64,000 nucleotides of DNA from Mariniflexile fucanivorans. GTDB lineage: Bacteria > Bacteroidota > Bacteroidia > Flavobacteriales > Flavobacteriaceae. The number at the start of each line of letters is the position of its first letter. Position 1 is the stretch's first letter. Where the stretch lies: the NCBI RefSeq assembly GCF_004341235.1, contig NZ_SLUP01000002.1:372001-436000 (forward strand). Reading direction: 5' to 3'. Positions 10,105 to 18,369 of the stretch are shown here, one piece after another. The position numbers were made by a program, and so were the translations under genes. Below the pieces are notes generated by a model. The model saw only the letters and a program-made list of their open reading frames with translations. It had not been told where the DNA came from and made no database searches.

Positions 10105-10382
10105 ATTTAATGACATATTCTGAAACAGATATTGATAGAATTATTGAAATGGCCTGGGAAGATCGCACTCCTTTTGAAGCCATAACAATTCAATTCAACC
10201 TTAAAGAACAAGACATTATAGCATTGATGCGAAAAGAAATGAAACCTAGCAGTTTCAAAATGTGGCGAAAACGTGTTCAAGGAAGAAAAACTAAGCATGA
10301 AAAATTAAGAAACTTTGAAAAAGGCCGATTTAAATGTTCAAGACAGAAACAAATAACACATAACTCAATTTCAAAACGATAA
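10101..10382 (+). CDS. TIGR03643/DUF2805 family protein
   Basis: Small basic protein. Residues 6-60 read DIDRIIEMAWEDRTPFEAI, then QFNLKEQDIIALMRKEM and KPSSFKMWRKRVQGRKTKH, the signature of TIGR03643. The pattern looks like a small helix-turn-helix, so nucleic-acid binding is possible but unproven. It overlaps the upstream gene by ATGA. Family members are frequent next to photolyase and cryptochrome genes. The lysine-rich C-terminal tail is family-typical. Confidence 0.85.
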   Translation: MNLMTYSETDIDRIIEMAWEDRTPFEAITIQFNLKEQDIIALMRKEMKPSSFKMWRKRVQGRKTKHEKLRNFEKGRFKCSRQKQITHNSISKR

Positions 10383-10436
10383 CGTTGCTTTGTTTTATGA
10401 GATGAGTACATAAAAACAACACATAAAAAAGACATT

Positions 10437-11132
10437 ATGATTAAAGAAGCAGTAGTAAACAAAAAAAATGGTCACAACTTAAACGTTTTTTCGTTTGAAG
10501 ATATTGGAGACGATCACATATATACTGGTTTAGAAACTCCCATGAAAAAGGATGCTTTTAAACGCTCTGATACCGAAAAGAAACAAAGAATTGCTTTATT
10601 GTTCGAAGAAATTATGGACGTTATGGGGTTGGACCTAACCGACGATTCTTTAAAAGGAACTCCAGAGCGTGTAGCAAAAATGTACATAGATGAAATTTTC
10701 TCTGGTTTAAACCAAGCGAACAAACCAAAAATAGCATTGTTTGATAATAAGTATCAATACAATCAAATGTTGGTTGAGAAGAATATTTCTTTTTATTCTA
10801 ATTGCGAACACCATTTTGTACCTATTTATGGTAAAGCACATGTGGCATACATTTCATCTGGAAAAGTGATTGGACTTTCTAAATTAAATAGAATTGTTCA
10901 ATATTATTCCAAACGCCCGCAAGTACAGGAACGTTTAACCAATCAAATTGCAGAAGATTTAAAAAATATTTTAGAAACTGAAGATGTTGCCGTTATTATA
11001 GACGCCAAACATTTATGTGTATCATCACGAGGCATTAAAGATGAATCATCTGCAACAGTTACATCCTATTACGGAGGTCAATTTAACAACGCATCAAAAA
11101 TAGCAGAATTACAAAATTATTTAAAAGATTAA
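10437..11132 (+). CDS. folE: GTP cyclohydrolase I
   Basis: Catalyses GTP to 7,8-dihydroneopterin triphosphate, the first step of tetrahydrofolate (and some pterin) synthesis. Zinc ligands are visible: Cys123 in SNCEHHFVP with His125/126 nearby, and Cys194 in HLCVSSRGI. KVIGLSKLNRIV and RPQVQERLT are family signatures. Length 231 aa is normal. Its place in a photolyase island suggests that it feeds folate (MTHF) antenna synthesis. That is inference, and it may also be the only folE copy in the cell. Confidence 0.95.
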   Translation: MIKEAVVNKKNGHNLNVFSFEDIGDDHIYTGLETPMKKDAFKRSDTEKKQRIALLFEEIMDVMGLDLTDDSLKGTPERVAKMYIDEIFSGLNQANKPKIALFDNKYQYNQMLVEKNISFYSNCEHHFVPIYGKAHVAYISSGKVIGLSKLNRIVQYYSKRPQVQERLTNQIAEDLKNILETEDVAVIIDAKHLCVSSRGIKDESSATVTSYYGGQFNNASKIAELQNYLKD

Positions 11133-11136
11133 AACC

Positions 11137-11367
11137 ATGGATATTATTAACGAAGCATTAGAATTCGAACAAACAAAATTTAAATCGCTTTCTACAAGCG
11201 ACAGAGTTGAAATTTCTAGAAAGGCAAAAGCTTTAATTTTGGCTTTAAATGAAATTTACAAGCAAAAAAAAGATGATAAGATAATGGATATCATGAAACG
11301 TTTAACAGCTATAAAGCGTAAAGTTGAAAAAAGATTACATGGAAGAAGTTTAATTGCCAATATATAA
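11137..11367 (+). CDS. Small coiled-coil-like hypothetical protein, paralogue of 16430-16645
   Basis: 76-aa charged, helical protein starting MDIINEALEFEQ with a conserved MDIMKRLTAIKRKVEKRL segment near residues 48-65. The protein at 16430-16645 is clearly homologous, sharing ALEFEQ, the LIL-LN-IYK pattern and MD-MKRLT-IK-K-EKRL. It is 4 bp after folE and 4 bp before the next SDR, so it is in the operon. The function is unknown. Two copies flanking the island indicate a duplication. Confidence 0.75.
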   Translation: MDIINEALEFEQTKFKSLSTSDRVEISRKAKALILALNEIYKQKKDDKIMDIMKRLTAIKRKVEKRLHGRSLIANI

Positions 11368-11371
11368 CATA

Positions 11372-12055
11372 ATGAAGACCATTGTAATAGTTGGAGGGAG
11401 TAAAGGCATAGGACATGCTATTGTTGAAAATTTAGTAGATACACATAAAATTATAAATATTAGTAGGTCTGCACCAGAAAAAAATCATACTAATATGACA
11501 CATTATAATTGTGACATTTTAGCAGATGAACTGCCTGAAATAGATACGATAGACAGCCTAATTTATTGCCCAGGAAGCATCAATTTAAAACCATTTTCAC
11601 GATTAAGTTTAGATGAATTTCGTGAAGATTTTGAAATTAATGTACTTGGTGCAGTAAAAACCATTCAAAAGTATATTGAGGTTCTTAAAAAAGCTAATAA
11701 ACCCTCTATTTTACTATTTAGTACGGTGGCGTCAAAATTAGGGATGCCTTACCATGCTAGTATTGCCACGGCAAAATCGGGAGTAGAAGGTTTGGTAAAA
11801 TCTTTAGGAGCAGAATTTGCTCCTACTATTAGAATAAATGCCATTGCACCAACGGTTACAAACACGCAATTAGCTTCAAAATTGTTACGAAATGATAAAA
11901 TGATAGATGCCATTACTGAACGTCATCCTCTTAAAAAAATATTAAATCCGGACGAAGTTGCAGAAATGGCTGTATTTTTAATATCAGACAAAGCAACTTC
12001 CATATCTGGTCAAATTTTCGAGATGGATTGTGGTATTGTTTCTTTCAAAATATAA
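11372..12055 (+). CDS. Short-chain dehydrogenase/reductase
   Basis: Classical SDR oxidoreductase with the nucleotide-binding motif GGSKGIGHA at about residues 7-15, an active-site serine in LLFSTVASK and a Tyr/Lys-like region in YHASIATAKSGVEG, where the usual YxxxK appears as HASIATAKS. The canonical tyrosine is shifted, and Y131 or the histidine may serve. I chose the ATG at 11372; an in-frame TTG at 11354 would overlap the previous gene. The substrate is unknown. It lies in the photoprotection operon. Confidence 0.87.
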   Translation: MKTIVIVGGSKGIGHAIVENLVDTHKIINISRSAPEKNHTNMTHYNCDILADELPEIDTIDSLIYCPGSINLKPFSRLSLDEFREDFEINVLGAVKTIQKYIEVLKKANKPSILLFSTVASKLGMPYHASIATAKSGVEGLVKSLGAEFAPTIRINAIAPTVTNTQLASKLLRNDKMIDAITERHPLKKILNPDEVAEMAVFLISDKATSISGQIFEMDCGIVSFKI

Positions 12056-12059
12056 ACAC

Positions 12060-12602
12060 ATGAAAAAACTAATCTTATTAAGTCTTATGTTCTCCATATT
12101 CTCAAAATCGAAAGCACAAACAAGTCCTTCAGAATCTATTTATAACATCAAAATAAATAGTTTACAGGAAGAACCCATCGATTTATCTCAATTTAAAAAT
12201 AAATACATACTATTTGTTAATGTAGCATCAAAATGTGGCTTCACGGGGCAATATGACGATTTGCAAAAATTACATGAAACTTACCAAGATAAATTAGTTG
12301 TTATAGGTGTTCCTTGTAATCAATTTGGTGGTCAAGAACCTGGAACTTTTAAAGAAATTGAAACTTTTTGTAAGCAAAATTATGGTGTTACGTTTTTAAT
12401 GACTGAAAAGGTGGATGTTAAAGGCAATAACCAGCATCCACTCTACCAATGGCTTACAAAACAATCCAAAAACGGAAAAACCGATTCTTCTGTTAAGTGG
12501 AATTTTCAAAAATATTTAGTAGGAAAAAATGGAGAATTAATCGATTATTATTTTTCTGTTACAAATCCGTTAAACGATAAAATTATTAATCATTTAAAAT
12601 AA
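12060..12602 (+). CDS. Glutathione peroxidase, exported
   Basis: Thiol peroxidase of the glutathione peroxidase family, reducing hydroperoxides. The peroxidatic residue is a cysteine (C59 in NVASKCGFTGQY), and the GVPCNQFGGQEPG and VKWNFQKYLV motifs carry the Gln and Trp of the catalytic tetrad. I start at the ATG at 12060 because MKKLILLSLMFSIFSKSKAQ is a signal peptide; an upstream in-frame GTG at 12030 would overlap the SDR. Likely periplasmic and thioredoxin- or glutathione-dependent. It fits an island dealing with light-induced oxidative damage. Confidence 0.92.
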   Translation: MKKLILLSLMFSIFSKSKAQTSPSESIYNIKINSLQEEPIDLSQFKNKYILFVNVASKCGFTGQYDDLQKLHETYQDKLVVIGVPCNQFGGQEPGTFKEIETFCKQNYGVTFLMTEKVDVKGNNQHPLYQWLTKQSKNGKTDSSVKWNFQKYLVGKNGELIDYYFSVTNPLNDKIINHLK

Positions 12603-12608
12603 AAAGAT

Positions 12609-12779
12609 ATGTTTAATTTATTTAGAAAAAAATCTGAAATTGAAAAATTAGAATCTAATTTTAAAAAGTTAATGAGAGAATGGCACGATTTATCTAGTGT
12701 AAACAGAAAACTTAGTGATGAGAAATATGCTTTGGCTCAAGCTTTAATACCTAGAATTGAACAATTAAAAAATAAATAA
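12609..12779 (+). CDS. Lacal_2735-like small helical protein
   Basis: 56-aa protein (MFNLFRKKSEIEKLE at the N-terminus), highly charged and predicted helical, with a conserved NRKLSDEKYALAQ segment. This matches the short Lacal_2735-type family I remember from Flavobacteriaceae stress operons; that assignment is from memory. It starts 6 bp after the peroxidase and ends 9 bp before tspO, in the operon. The function is unknown. Confidence 0.7.
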   Translation: MFNLFRKKSEIEKLESNFKKLMREWHDLSSVNRKLSDEKYALAQALIPRIEQLKNK

Positions 12780-12788
12780 TACATACAC

Positions 12789-13250
12789 ATGAAACTTATT
12801 AAACTAATAATCATTTTTTTGATTATTAACTTTTCAGCCTTAGGTATTGGTAGTTGGCTCATGAATAATGGTCCACAAAGTGAATGGTATACCTCGCTTA
12901 ACCAAGCACCTTGGACGCCTCCAGGTTGGGTTTTTGGAGTTGCATGGACAACAATTATGATATTATTTTCCATTTACATGGCATACTTGTATTTAAAAAT
13001 GCCGACAAATAAAGTTAAAATTTTATTTTCAGTACAATTCATTTTAAACGTCAGTTGGAACTACATTTTTTTCAATCAGCATCTAGTTAGTTTGGGATTA
13101 ATGGTTATTGTAGCATTGACTATTTTAATAGCCATTTTTATGTTTTCATTTAAAAATGATTTAAAAGCAAAAACACTTTTAATACTGCCATATTTTATTT
13201 GGTTATGCATAGCAACATCACTAAATGCTTATATTTTAATCAATAATTAG
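12789..13250 (+). CDS. tspO: TspO/MBR family tryptophan-rich membrane protein
   Basis: Five-helix membrane protein of the TspO/peripheral benzodiazepine receptor family. The sequence shows the NNGPQSEWYTSLNQAPWTPP loop after helix 1, VFGVAWTTIMI, a SWNYIFF motif in helix 3-4 and a final YFIWLCIATSLNAYI helix. Length 153 aa is typical. TspO proteins bind porphyrins and respond to light and oxidative stress in bacteria, which agrees with its neighbours. It is probably in the same operon as folE and the downstream SRPBCC gene. Confidence 0.93.
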   Translation: MKLIKLIIIFLIINFSALGIGSWLMNNGPQSEWYTSLNQAPWTPPGWVFGVAWTTIMILFSIYMAYLYLKMPTNKVKILFSVQFILNVSWNYIFFNQHLVSLGLMVIVALTILIAIFMFSFKNDLKAKTLLILPYFIWLCIATSLNAYILINN

Positions 13251-13285
13251 ATTCCCACCTGATATCTATCGGGATTCAAGGGAAT
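13251..13285. repeat. REP-like nested hairpin between tspO and the SRPBCC gene
   Basis: An outer stem ATTCCC/GGGAAT (13251-13256 with 13280-13285) encloses an inner stem CCTGATA/TATCGGG with one G-T pair. It has no T-tract, so it is more like a dispersed palindromic element or mRNA-stabilising hairpin than a terminator. Related CCCGA/TCGGG palindromes are at 25199 and 49486. Confidence 0.5.
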
Positions 13286-13300
13286 GAAATCAAACACTCC

Positions 13301-13762
13301 ATGAAAATATATACGCTTCATAAAAAGCAAAATCTTCCAATTACATTACAACAAGCATGGGATTTTTTATCAGATCCAGGGAATTTAAAAGTAATAACAC
13401 CAGATTATATGGGTTTTCACATTCTATCGGGTGCAGACAGACCTATGTTTGCTGGACAAATAATTCAATACATAGTAACACCTGTTTTGGGTATTAAAAC
13501 AAAGTGGGTAACCGAAATTACACATGTTATTGATAAACATTATTTTGTTGATGAGCAACGTTTTGGACCCTATGCCCTTTGGCACCATAAACACTTTATA
13601 AAAGAAATTGATGGTGGTGTAGAAATGGAAGATATTATAGATTATAAAGTGCCTTTTGGCATATTAGGTCAAATGGTACATCCTATTTTAGTGAAACCAA
13701 AATTGGAGGAAATTTTTAATTACAGGACTAAAAAGCTTGAAGAACTCTTTGGTAAATACTAA
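13301..13762 (+). CDS. SRPBCC (START/Bet v1-like) family protein
   Basis: 153-aa ligand-binding helix-grip protein. The N-terminal pattern (LPITLQQAWDFLSDPGNLKVITPDYMGF) and FGPYALWHHKHFIKEIDGGV are those of the SRPBCC cyclase/dehydrase-like family often adjacent to photolyase genes in Bacteroidota. No catalytic residues can be assigned. It probably belongs to the folE-tspO operon and precedes phrB by 84 bp. Confidence 0.85.
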   Translation: MKIYTLHKKQNLPITLQQAWDFLSDPGNLKVITPDYMGFHILSGADRPMFAGQIIQYIVTPVLGIKTKWVTEITHVIDKHYFVDEQRFGPYALWHHKHFIKEIDGGVEMEDIIDYKVPFGILGQMVHPILVKPKLEEIFNYRTKKLEELFGKY

Positions 13763-13846
13763 ATGAAACGAGCATGTTAAAATTTTTATAACACAACGGA
13801 ATGATTAATAGCGATCAGTACCTGACCAATATAAGACAATAAACAG

Positions 13847-15151
13847 ATGAAAGAAACACTAAACATATTTTGGTTTCGTCGTGATTTACGTTTAGATGAC
13901 AACCATGGCTTATTTGAAGCTTTGAACGGAAACCACCCTGTACTTCCTATTTTTATTTTTGATGCTAACATATTAGAAAAACTCCCGAAAGATGATGCCA
14001 GAGTCACCTTCATACATAATACACTTCAAAACATAAATAAAACGCTTAAAACAAACTATAAAAGTAGTTTGGCGATGTATTTTGGAAAACCTTTTGACAT
14101 ATTTCAGCAATTAATTGAAGATTACAATATACATTCCGTCTATACAAATCATGACTACGAGCCTTATGCTAAAGAACGTGACACGAGCATAAAAAATTTA
14201 TTAAATGAAAATAACATCACATTTAATACTTATAAGGACCACGTTATATTTGAAAAAAATGAGATTGTAAAAAGTGATGGCACACCGTATATGGTTTACA
14301 CACCGTATATGAAAACTTGGAAATCTACTTTTAAAACAAGTGATATTGAAATATTTGACAACAAACCACTTTTAAATAATTTAGTTAAAACCAAAGAATT
14401 ACCGAATTTAAGTTTATCTGATATTGGATTCATTCAATCTAATCAAACCATCGCAGATTTTACGGTAAATACAGAACTCATAAAAAATTATGAAGAAACA
14501 CGTAATTTTCCATCGCAAGACAGCACATCAAAACTAGGACCTCACTTACGATTTGGTACGGTGAGCATTCGAAAAATGATACAAAAAGCCATTGCAGAAC
14601 AAAACGAAATATTTTGGCAAGAACTTATTTGGCGTGAATTTTTCATGACTATACTTTGGCATTTTCCACATACAGTAACCGAAAGTTTCAAACCTCAATA
14701 CGATAGAATTGTTTGGAGAAACAACGAAGATGAATTTAAACTGTGGTGCGAAGGTAAAACAGGATACCCACTAGTTGATGCAGGTATGCAACAATTAAAT
14801 AAAACCGGGTTTATGCATAACCGGGTACGCATGCTAGTTGGCAGCTTTTTATGCAAACACTTACTTATTGATTGGCGTTGGGGTGAAGCTTATTTTGCCG
14901 AAAAACTACATGATTATGAATTGTCTAGTAATGTTGGTAATTGGCAATGGGTTGCTGGTTGCGGAGTCGATGCTGCTCCGTATTTCCGTATTTTTAATCC
15001 AACTACACAAATAGAAAAATTTGATAAAAACTTAAAATACATTTCAAAATGGGTACCAAATTTTCAAGAACTCACATATTCTACACCTATAGTCGATCAT
15101 AAATTTGCCAGAGAACGTTGTTTGAAAGTGTATAAAGAAGCTTTGCAATAA
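13847..15151 (+). CDS. phrB: Deoxyribodipyrimidine photolyase (class I CPD)
   Basis: Light-dependent repair of cyclobutane pyrimidine dimers, with FADH- as catalytic cofactor. The N-terminal antenna domain begins FWFRRDLRLDDNHGLFEAL. The FAD domain has WQELIWREFFMTILW, GKTGYPLVDAGMQQLNKTGF (substrate pocket), MHNRVRMLVGSFL and the class I segment ELSSNVGNWQWVAGCGVDA, which includes the electron-transfer tryptophan. Length 434 aa fits. It is the fourth photolyase-superfamily gene of the island and the most canonical. Confidence 0.95.
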   Translation: MKETLNIFWFRRDLRLDDNHGLFEALNGNHPVLPIFIFDANILEKLPKDDARVTFIHNTLQNINKTLKTNYKSSLAMYFGKPFDIFQQLIEDYNIHSVYTNHDYEPYAKERDTSIKNLLNENNITFNTYKDHVIFEKNEIVKSDGTPYMVYTPYMKTWKSTFKTSDIEIFDNKPLLNNLVKTKELPNLSLSDIGFIQSNQTIADFTVNTELIKNYEETRNFPSQDSTSKLGPHLRFGTVSIRKMIQKAIAEQNEIFWQELIWREFFMTILWHFPHTVTESFKPQYDRIVWRNNEDEFKLWCEGKTGYPLVDAGMQQLNKTGFMHNRVRMLVGSFLCKHLLIDWRWGEAYFAEKLHDYELSSNVGNWQWVAGCGVDAAPYFRIFNPTTQIEKFDKNLKYISKWVPNFQELTYSTPIVDHKFARERCLKVYKEALQ

Positions 15152-15221
15152 CACGTTTAATATTCAGTTAAAACAATTATAGGTTCTCATTTTTTAGTAA
15201 TTTTGCATTTAACTTTTTTAT

Positions 15222-16154
15222 ATGCCAATTACAGGAAAACGCTATTTAGATTATTCTTCTTATATAAAATCTACGTTTGGAAATCGTGTTCAAAAAATAT
15301 CTATAGATGTAGGTTTTTCCTGTCCAAACAGAGACGGCTCTAAAGGTTTTGGAGGTTGTACTTATTGCAACAACAACACCTTTAATCCAGATTATTGTTC
15401 TCCTACAAAAAGCATTAAACAACAACTAGAAGAAGGCATTCATTGGTTTTCTAAAAAGTACACTACTCAAAAATACTTTGCTTATTTTCAAGCTTATACG
15501 AATACATATTCCGATTTAGCATCGTTAAAAAAAATGTATGAAGAAGCTTTAAGTGTTGATAATGTTATAGGACTGGTTATTGGCACACGCCCTGATTGTA
15601 TTTCTGAAGAAATTATAGATTACCTATCTTATTTGTCTAAACGCTATTACATTTCACTTGAATTTGGAGTAGAAAGCACATTAAACAAAACGCTCTTAAA
15701 CGTAAATAGATGTCACACCTTTGAAGATACCATAGCAGCATACAAACTATGTGAAAACAAAGGAATTCATTTAGGGGCACATTTAATCATTGGATTGCCT
15801 GGAGAATCTAAAGAAGAGTTACTAAATCACGCCATTGAAATTTCAAAATTACCTATTACCACATTGAAATTACACCATTTACAAATTGTAAAAAAATCAA
15901 TAATGGCTAGTCAATTTAAAAACGATCCTGAAAAATTTCAATTATTCACAGCTGAAAACTATATCGAATTTATTTCAGAATTTATAAGCTTGTTACGTCC
16001 TGATATTATTATAGAACGGTTTGTTAGTGAAGCCCCTCAAGAACTTTTGATTGCTCCTAAATGGAATGGACTAAAAAATTTTGAAATTGTAGATAAAATA
16101 GATAAATTACTTACCCAAAAAAACACATGGCAAGGTAAATTCTATGCTGAATAA
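15222..16154 (+). CDS. TIGR01212-type radical SAM protein (YhcC-like)
   Basis: Radical SAM enzyme. The Fe-S cysteines are in the family-specific spacing CPNRDGSKGFGGCTYC (residues 29-44). EFGVEST (about 147) and HLIIGLPGE (about 187-195) are SAM- and substrate-side motifs. Length 310 aa is normal. The reaction of this family is not firmly established. A -7-like TAATTTTG at 15198-15205 lies 17 bp before the ATG, so it probably has its own promoter separate from phrB. Confidence 0.9.
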   Translation: MPITGKRYLDYSSYIKSTFGNRVQKISIDVGFSCPNRDGSKGFGGCTYCNNNTFNPDYCSPTKSIKQQLEEGIHWFSKKYTTQKYFAYFQAYTNTYSDLASLKKMYEEALSVDNVIGLVIGTRPDCISEEIIDYLSYLSKRYYISLEFGVESTLNKTLLNVNRCHTFEDTIAAYKLCENKGIHLGAHLIIGLPGESKEELLNHAIEISKLPITTLKLHHLQIVKKSIMASQFKNDPEKFQLFTAENYIEFISEFISLLRPDIIIERFVSEAPQELLIAPKWNGLKNFEIVDKIDKLLTQKNTWQGKFYAE

Positions 16155-16429
16155 CTTATATAAATGATACTTATTTTAAGAATTGGCGATCCAAAAAGTG
16201 TAAATATTTATAGGTAGTCTCAATTTTTTGGGCCATTGGATTAGGTTAGATATGTTTATAATTATTCAAAATGTGTTAGAAATATATCAAAGTAAATTTG
16301 TAAAATACCTTTAAAATGTTAAGATTTCTTTAATAATTGCTATAAAACCGTATAACTTTATTAGTTTTATTACCTTGCAAAATTCTGATAAGTAACATTA
16401 TCACAAGATTATTAAAAAAATTAAAACAC

Positions 16430-16645
16430 ATGGAAATAATTGTAAGCGCTTTAGAGTTTGAACAAAGAAAACAAACCTTTAAAACAACAAGCGAACGCAT
16501 AGAAGCAGCGAGAGAAGTAAAAGACCTTATATTAAGTTTAAATACAATATACAAAAAGGAACAAGACCCAAAAATTATGGATCTTATGAAACGTTTAACG
16601 AGTATTAAACAAAAAATTGAAAAACGATTAAAAGGAAGACCTTAA
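16430..16645 (+). CDS. Small hypothetical protein, paralogue of 11137-11367
   Basis: 71-aa helical, basic protein (MEIIVSALEFEQRK) with the conserved MDLMKRLTSIKQKIEKRL block shared with the copy in the folE operon. Unlike that copy it stands alone, with a 275-bp upstream region containing a candidate -7 box TAAATTTG (16293-16300), and it is closed by the terminator at 16670. It is probably regulated separately. The function is unknown. Confidence 0.75.
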   Translation: MEIIVSALEFEQRKQTFKTTSERIEAAREVKDLILSLNTIYKKEQDPKIMDLMKRLTSIKQKIEKRLKGRP

Positions 16646-16669
16646 GTTTAGGTTCTTTATAAATATTAA

Positions 16670-16703
16670 AAAAGCCTCTATTTTTTTAAATAGGGGCTTT
16701 TTT
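16670..16703 (+). terminator. Rho-independent terminator
   Basis: Stem AAGCCTCTATTT/AAATAGGGGCTT (one G-T pair) with a TTTT loop, followed by TTTTTT. It lies 25 bp after the small gene at 16430-16645. The A-rich left flank could make it work in both directions. Confidence 0.85.
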
Positions 16704-16819
16704 AGTTTTAATTTCTTCATAAAGCAATTGAAAACAATATAAAAATACGTACTTATGCTTATTTTTTAAGAGTTTTTTTAGCCTTACATTTATCGTATCA
16801 CATTAAAAACCAACAAACT

Positions 16820-17053
16820 ATGATACGATTACATTTAAATCCTTCGATACTTAAAAGTTTAAGTTTCAATAAAAACAATAAAACTTTAGACATTGAATTT
16901 AAAGAAGGACTTAATATGGGCGATTTTCTAGACATTCCAATAGCTATTCTGGAAAACTATGTAAAATCAATGAAACATATTAGTCCTTTAAATACAGATG
17001 AAAAGTATCCAGCTAATTTAAAAATTGTACACTCAAACTTTAAAGCATCTTAA
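16820..17053 (+). CDS. Hypothetical 77-aa protein, weakly KTSC-like
   Basis: Small soluble protein starting MIRLHLNPSILKSLSFN. The stretch FNKNNKTLDIEFKEG followed by IPIAILENYVKSMK weakly recalls KTSC-domain proteins, but the match is not strong enough to name it. It is preceded by its own AT-rich leader and converges with murA, leaving 3 bp between the stop codons. The ORF could be a genuine lineage-specific gene. Confidence 0.6.
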   Translation: MIRLHLNPSILKSLSFNKNNKTLDIEFKEGLNMGDFLDIPIAILENYVKSMKHISPLNTDEKYPANLKIVHSNFKAS

Positions 17054-17056
17054 AAA

Positions 17057-18364
17057 TTAAAGACGCTCAATTTTAGCTCCAATAGCACGTAAACGTTCAT
17101 CTATACGCTCGTAACCTCTATCAATCTGTTCTATATTCTGAATGGTCGATGTGCCTTTTGCAGATAAAGCTGCAATTAGTAACGACACACCCGCACGAAT
17201 ATCTGGAGACGACATGTTTGTTGCTTTTAAAGTCGATTTAAAATCATGACCAATTACGGTAGCACGATGCGGATCGCAAAGAATAATTTTCGCACCCATA
17301 TCAATCAATTTATCAACGAAAAACAAGCGGCTTTCAAACATCTTTTGGTGAATAAGTACGCTTCCTCTAGCTTGTGTTGCCACTACTAAAATGATACTTA
17401 ACAAATCAGGTGTAAAACCTGGCCAAGGCGCATCAGAAATTGTTAAAATAGAACCATCAATAAAACTTTGTATTTCGTACCCATCTGTATGTGCAGGTAT
17501 ATGAATATCATCTCCACGTTTTTCAACCGTAATACCTAATTTTCTAAAAACTGATGGAATAATACCTAAATCATCCCAAGATACATTGGTAATGGTCAAT
17601 TCACTTTTGGTCATAGCAGCAAGACCTATCCAGCTACCAATTTCAATCATATCAGGTAACATAGTATGCTCTGTACCTCCTAAATTATCCACACCATCAA
17701 TAACTAATAAATTAGAGCCTACGCCACTAATTTTAGCACCCATACGGTTCAGCATTTTACATAACTGTTGTAAATACGGTTCGCATGCAGCATTATAAAT
17801 GGTAGTTTGTCCTTCGGCTAAAACAGCAGCCATCACGATGTTGGCAGTTCCTGTAACCGAAGCTTCTTCTAAAAGCATGTAAGCACCTTTTAGGCGTTTT
17901 GCTTCAACGCCATAAAACTGTTCTTCTTTACTGTATCTAAATTTGGCACCTAAATTAATAAGCCCTTCAAAATGAGTATCTAATCTACGACGACCAATTT
18001 TATCGCCACCTGGTTTTGGAATGTATCCTTTACCAAAACGTGCTAATAACGGACCAACAATCATAATAGAACCGCGTAAACCACGTCCGTCTACTTTAAA
18101 CTCATCCGATTCTAAGTATTTTAAATTAACATCGTCCGCTTGAAATGTATAAGTACCATGGGCCAATTTTTCAATTTTAACACCTAGTTTTCTTAATAAA
18201 TTAATAAGCTTGTTAACATCAACAATATCTGGGATATTTTTAATGGTTACCAATTCTGGCGTTAATAAAACAGCACATAAAATTTGTAATGCCTCATTTT
18301 TTGCACCTTGAGGTTGTATACTACCTTTTAACTGGTGGCCTCCTTCAATTTTAAATGTACCCAT
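17057..18364 (-). CDS. murA: UDP-N-acetylglucosamine 1-carboxyvinyltransferase
   Basis: First committed step of peptidoglycan synthesis: transfer of enolpyruvate from PEP to UDP-GlcNAc. The EPSP-synthase-like fold is evident, with the K22-N23 pair (QGAKNEAL), RGLRGSIMIVGPLLARFGKG, the Asp-containing DAPWPGFTPDLLS and the C-terminal RGYERIDERL. The loop residue that is the fosfomycin-target cysteine in E. coli (Cys115, GGCxIG) is aspartate here (D121 in PGGDKIGRRRLD; codon GAT at 18004-18002). Cys-to-Asp enzymes are active and fosfomycin-resistant in other bacteria. Length 435 aa is usual. It is transcribed with the DUF4290 gene 5 bp upstream. Confidence 0.95.
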   Translation of the reverse strand: MGTFKIEGGHQLKGSIQPQGAKNEALQILCAVLLTPELVTIKNIPDIVDVNKLINLLRKLGVKIEKLAHGTYTFQADDVNLKYLESDEFKVDGRGLRGSIMIVGPLLARFGKGYIPKPGGDKIGRRRLDTHFEGLINLGAKFRYSKEEQFYGVEAKRLKGAYMLLEEASVTGTANIVMAAVLAEGQTTIYNAACEPYLQQLCKMLNRMGAKISGVGSNLLVIDGVDNLGGTEHTMLPDMIEIGSWIGLAAMTKSELTITNVSWDDLGIIPSVFRKLGITVEKRGDDIHIPAHTDGYEIQSFIDGSILTISDAPWPGFTPDLLSIILVVATQARGSVLIHQKMFESRLFFVDKLIDMGAKIILCDPHRATVIGHDFKSTLKATNMSSPDIRAGVSLLIAALSAKGTSTIQNIEQIDRGYERIDERLRAIGAKIERL

Positions 18365-18369
18365 ATAGT

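Noticed and set aside
12737-12973. Minus-strand frame opposite tspO
   Set aside because: It overlaps two well-supported plus-strand genes and has no domain.
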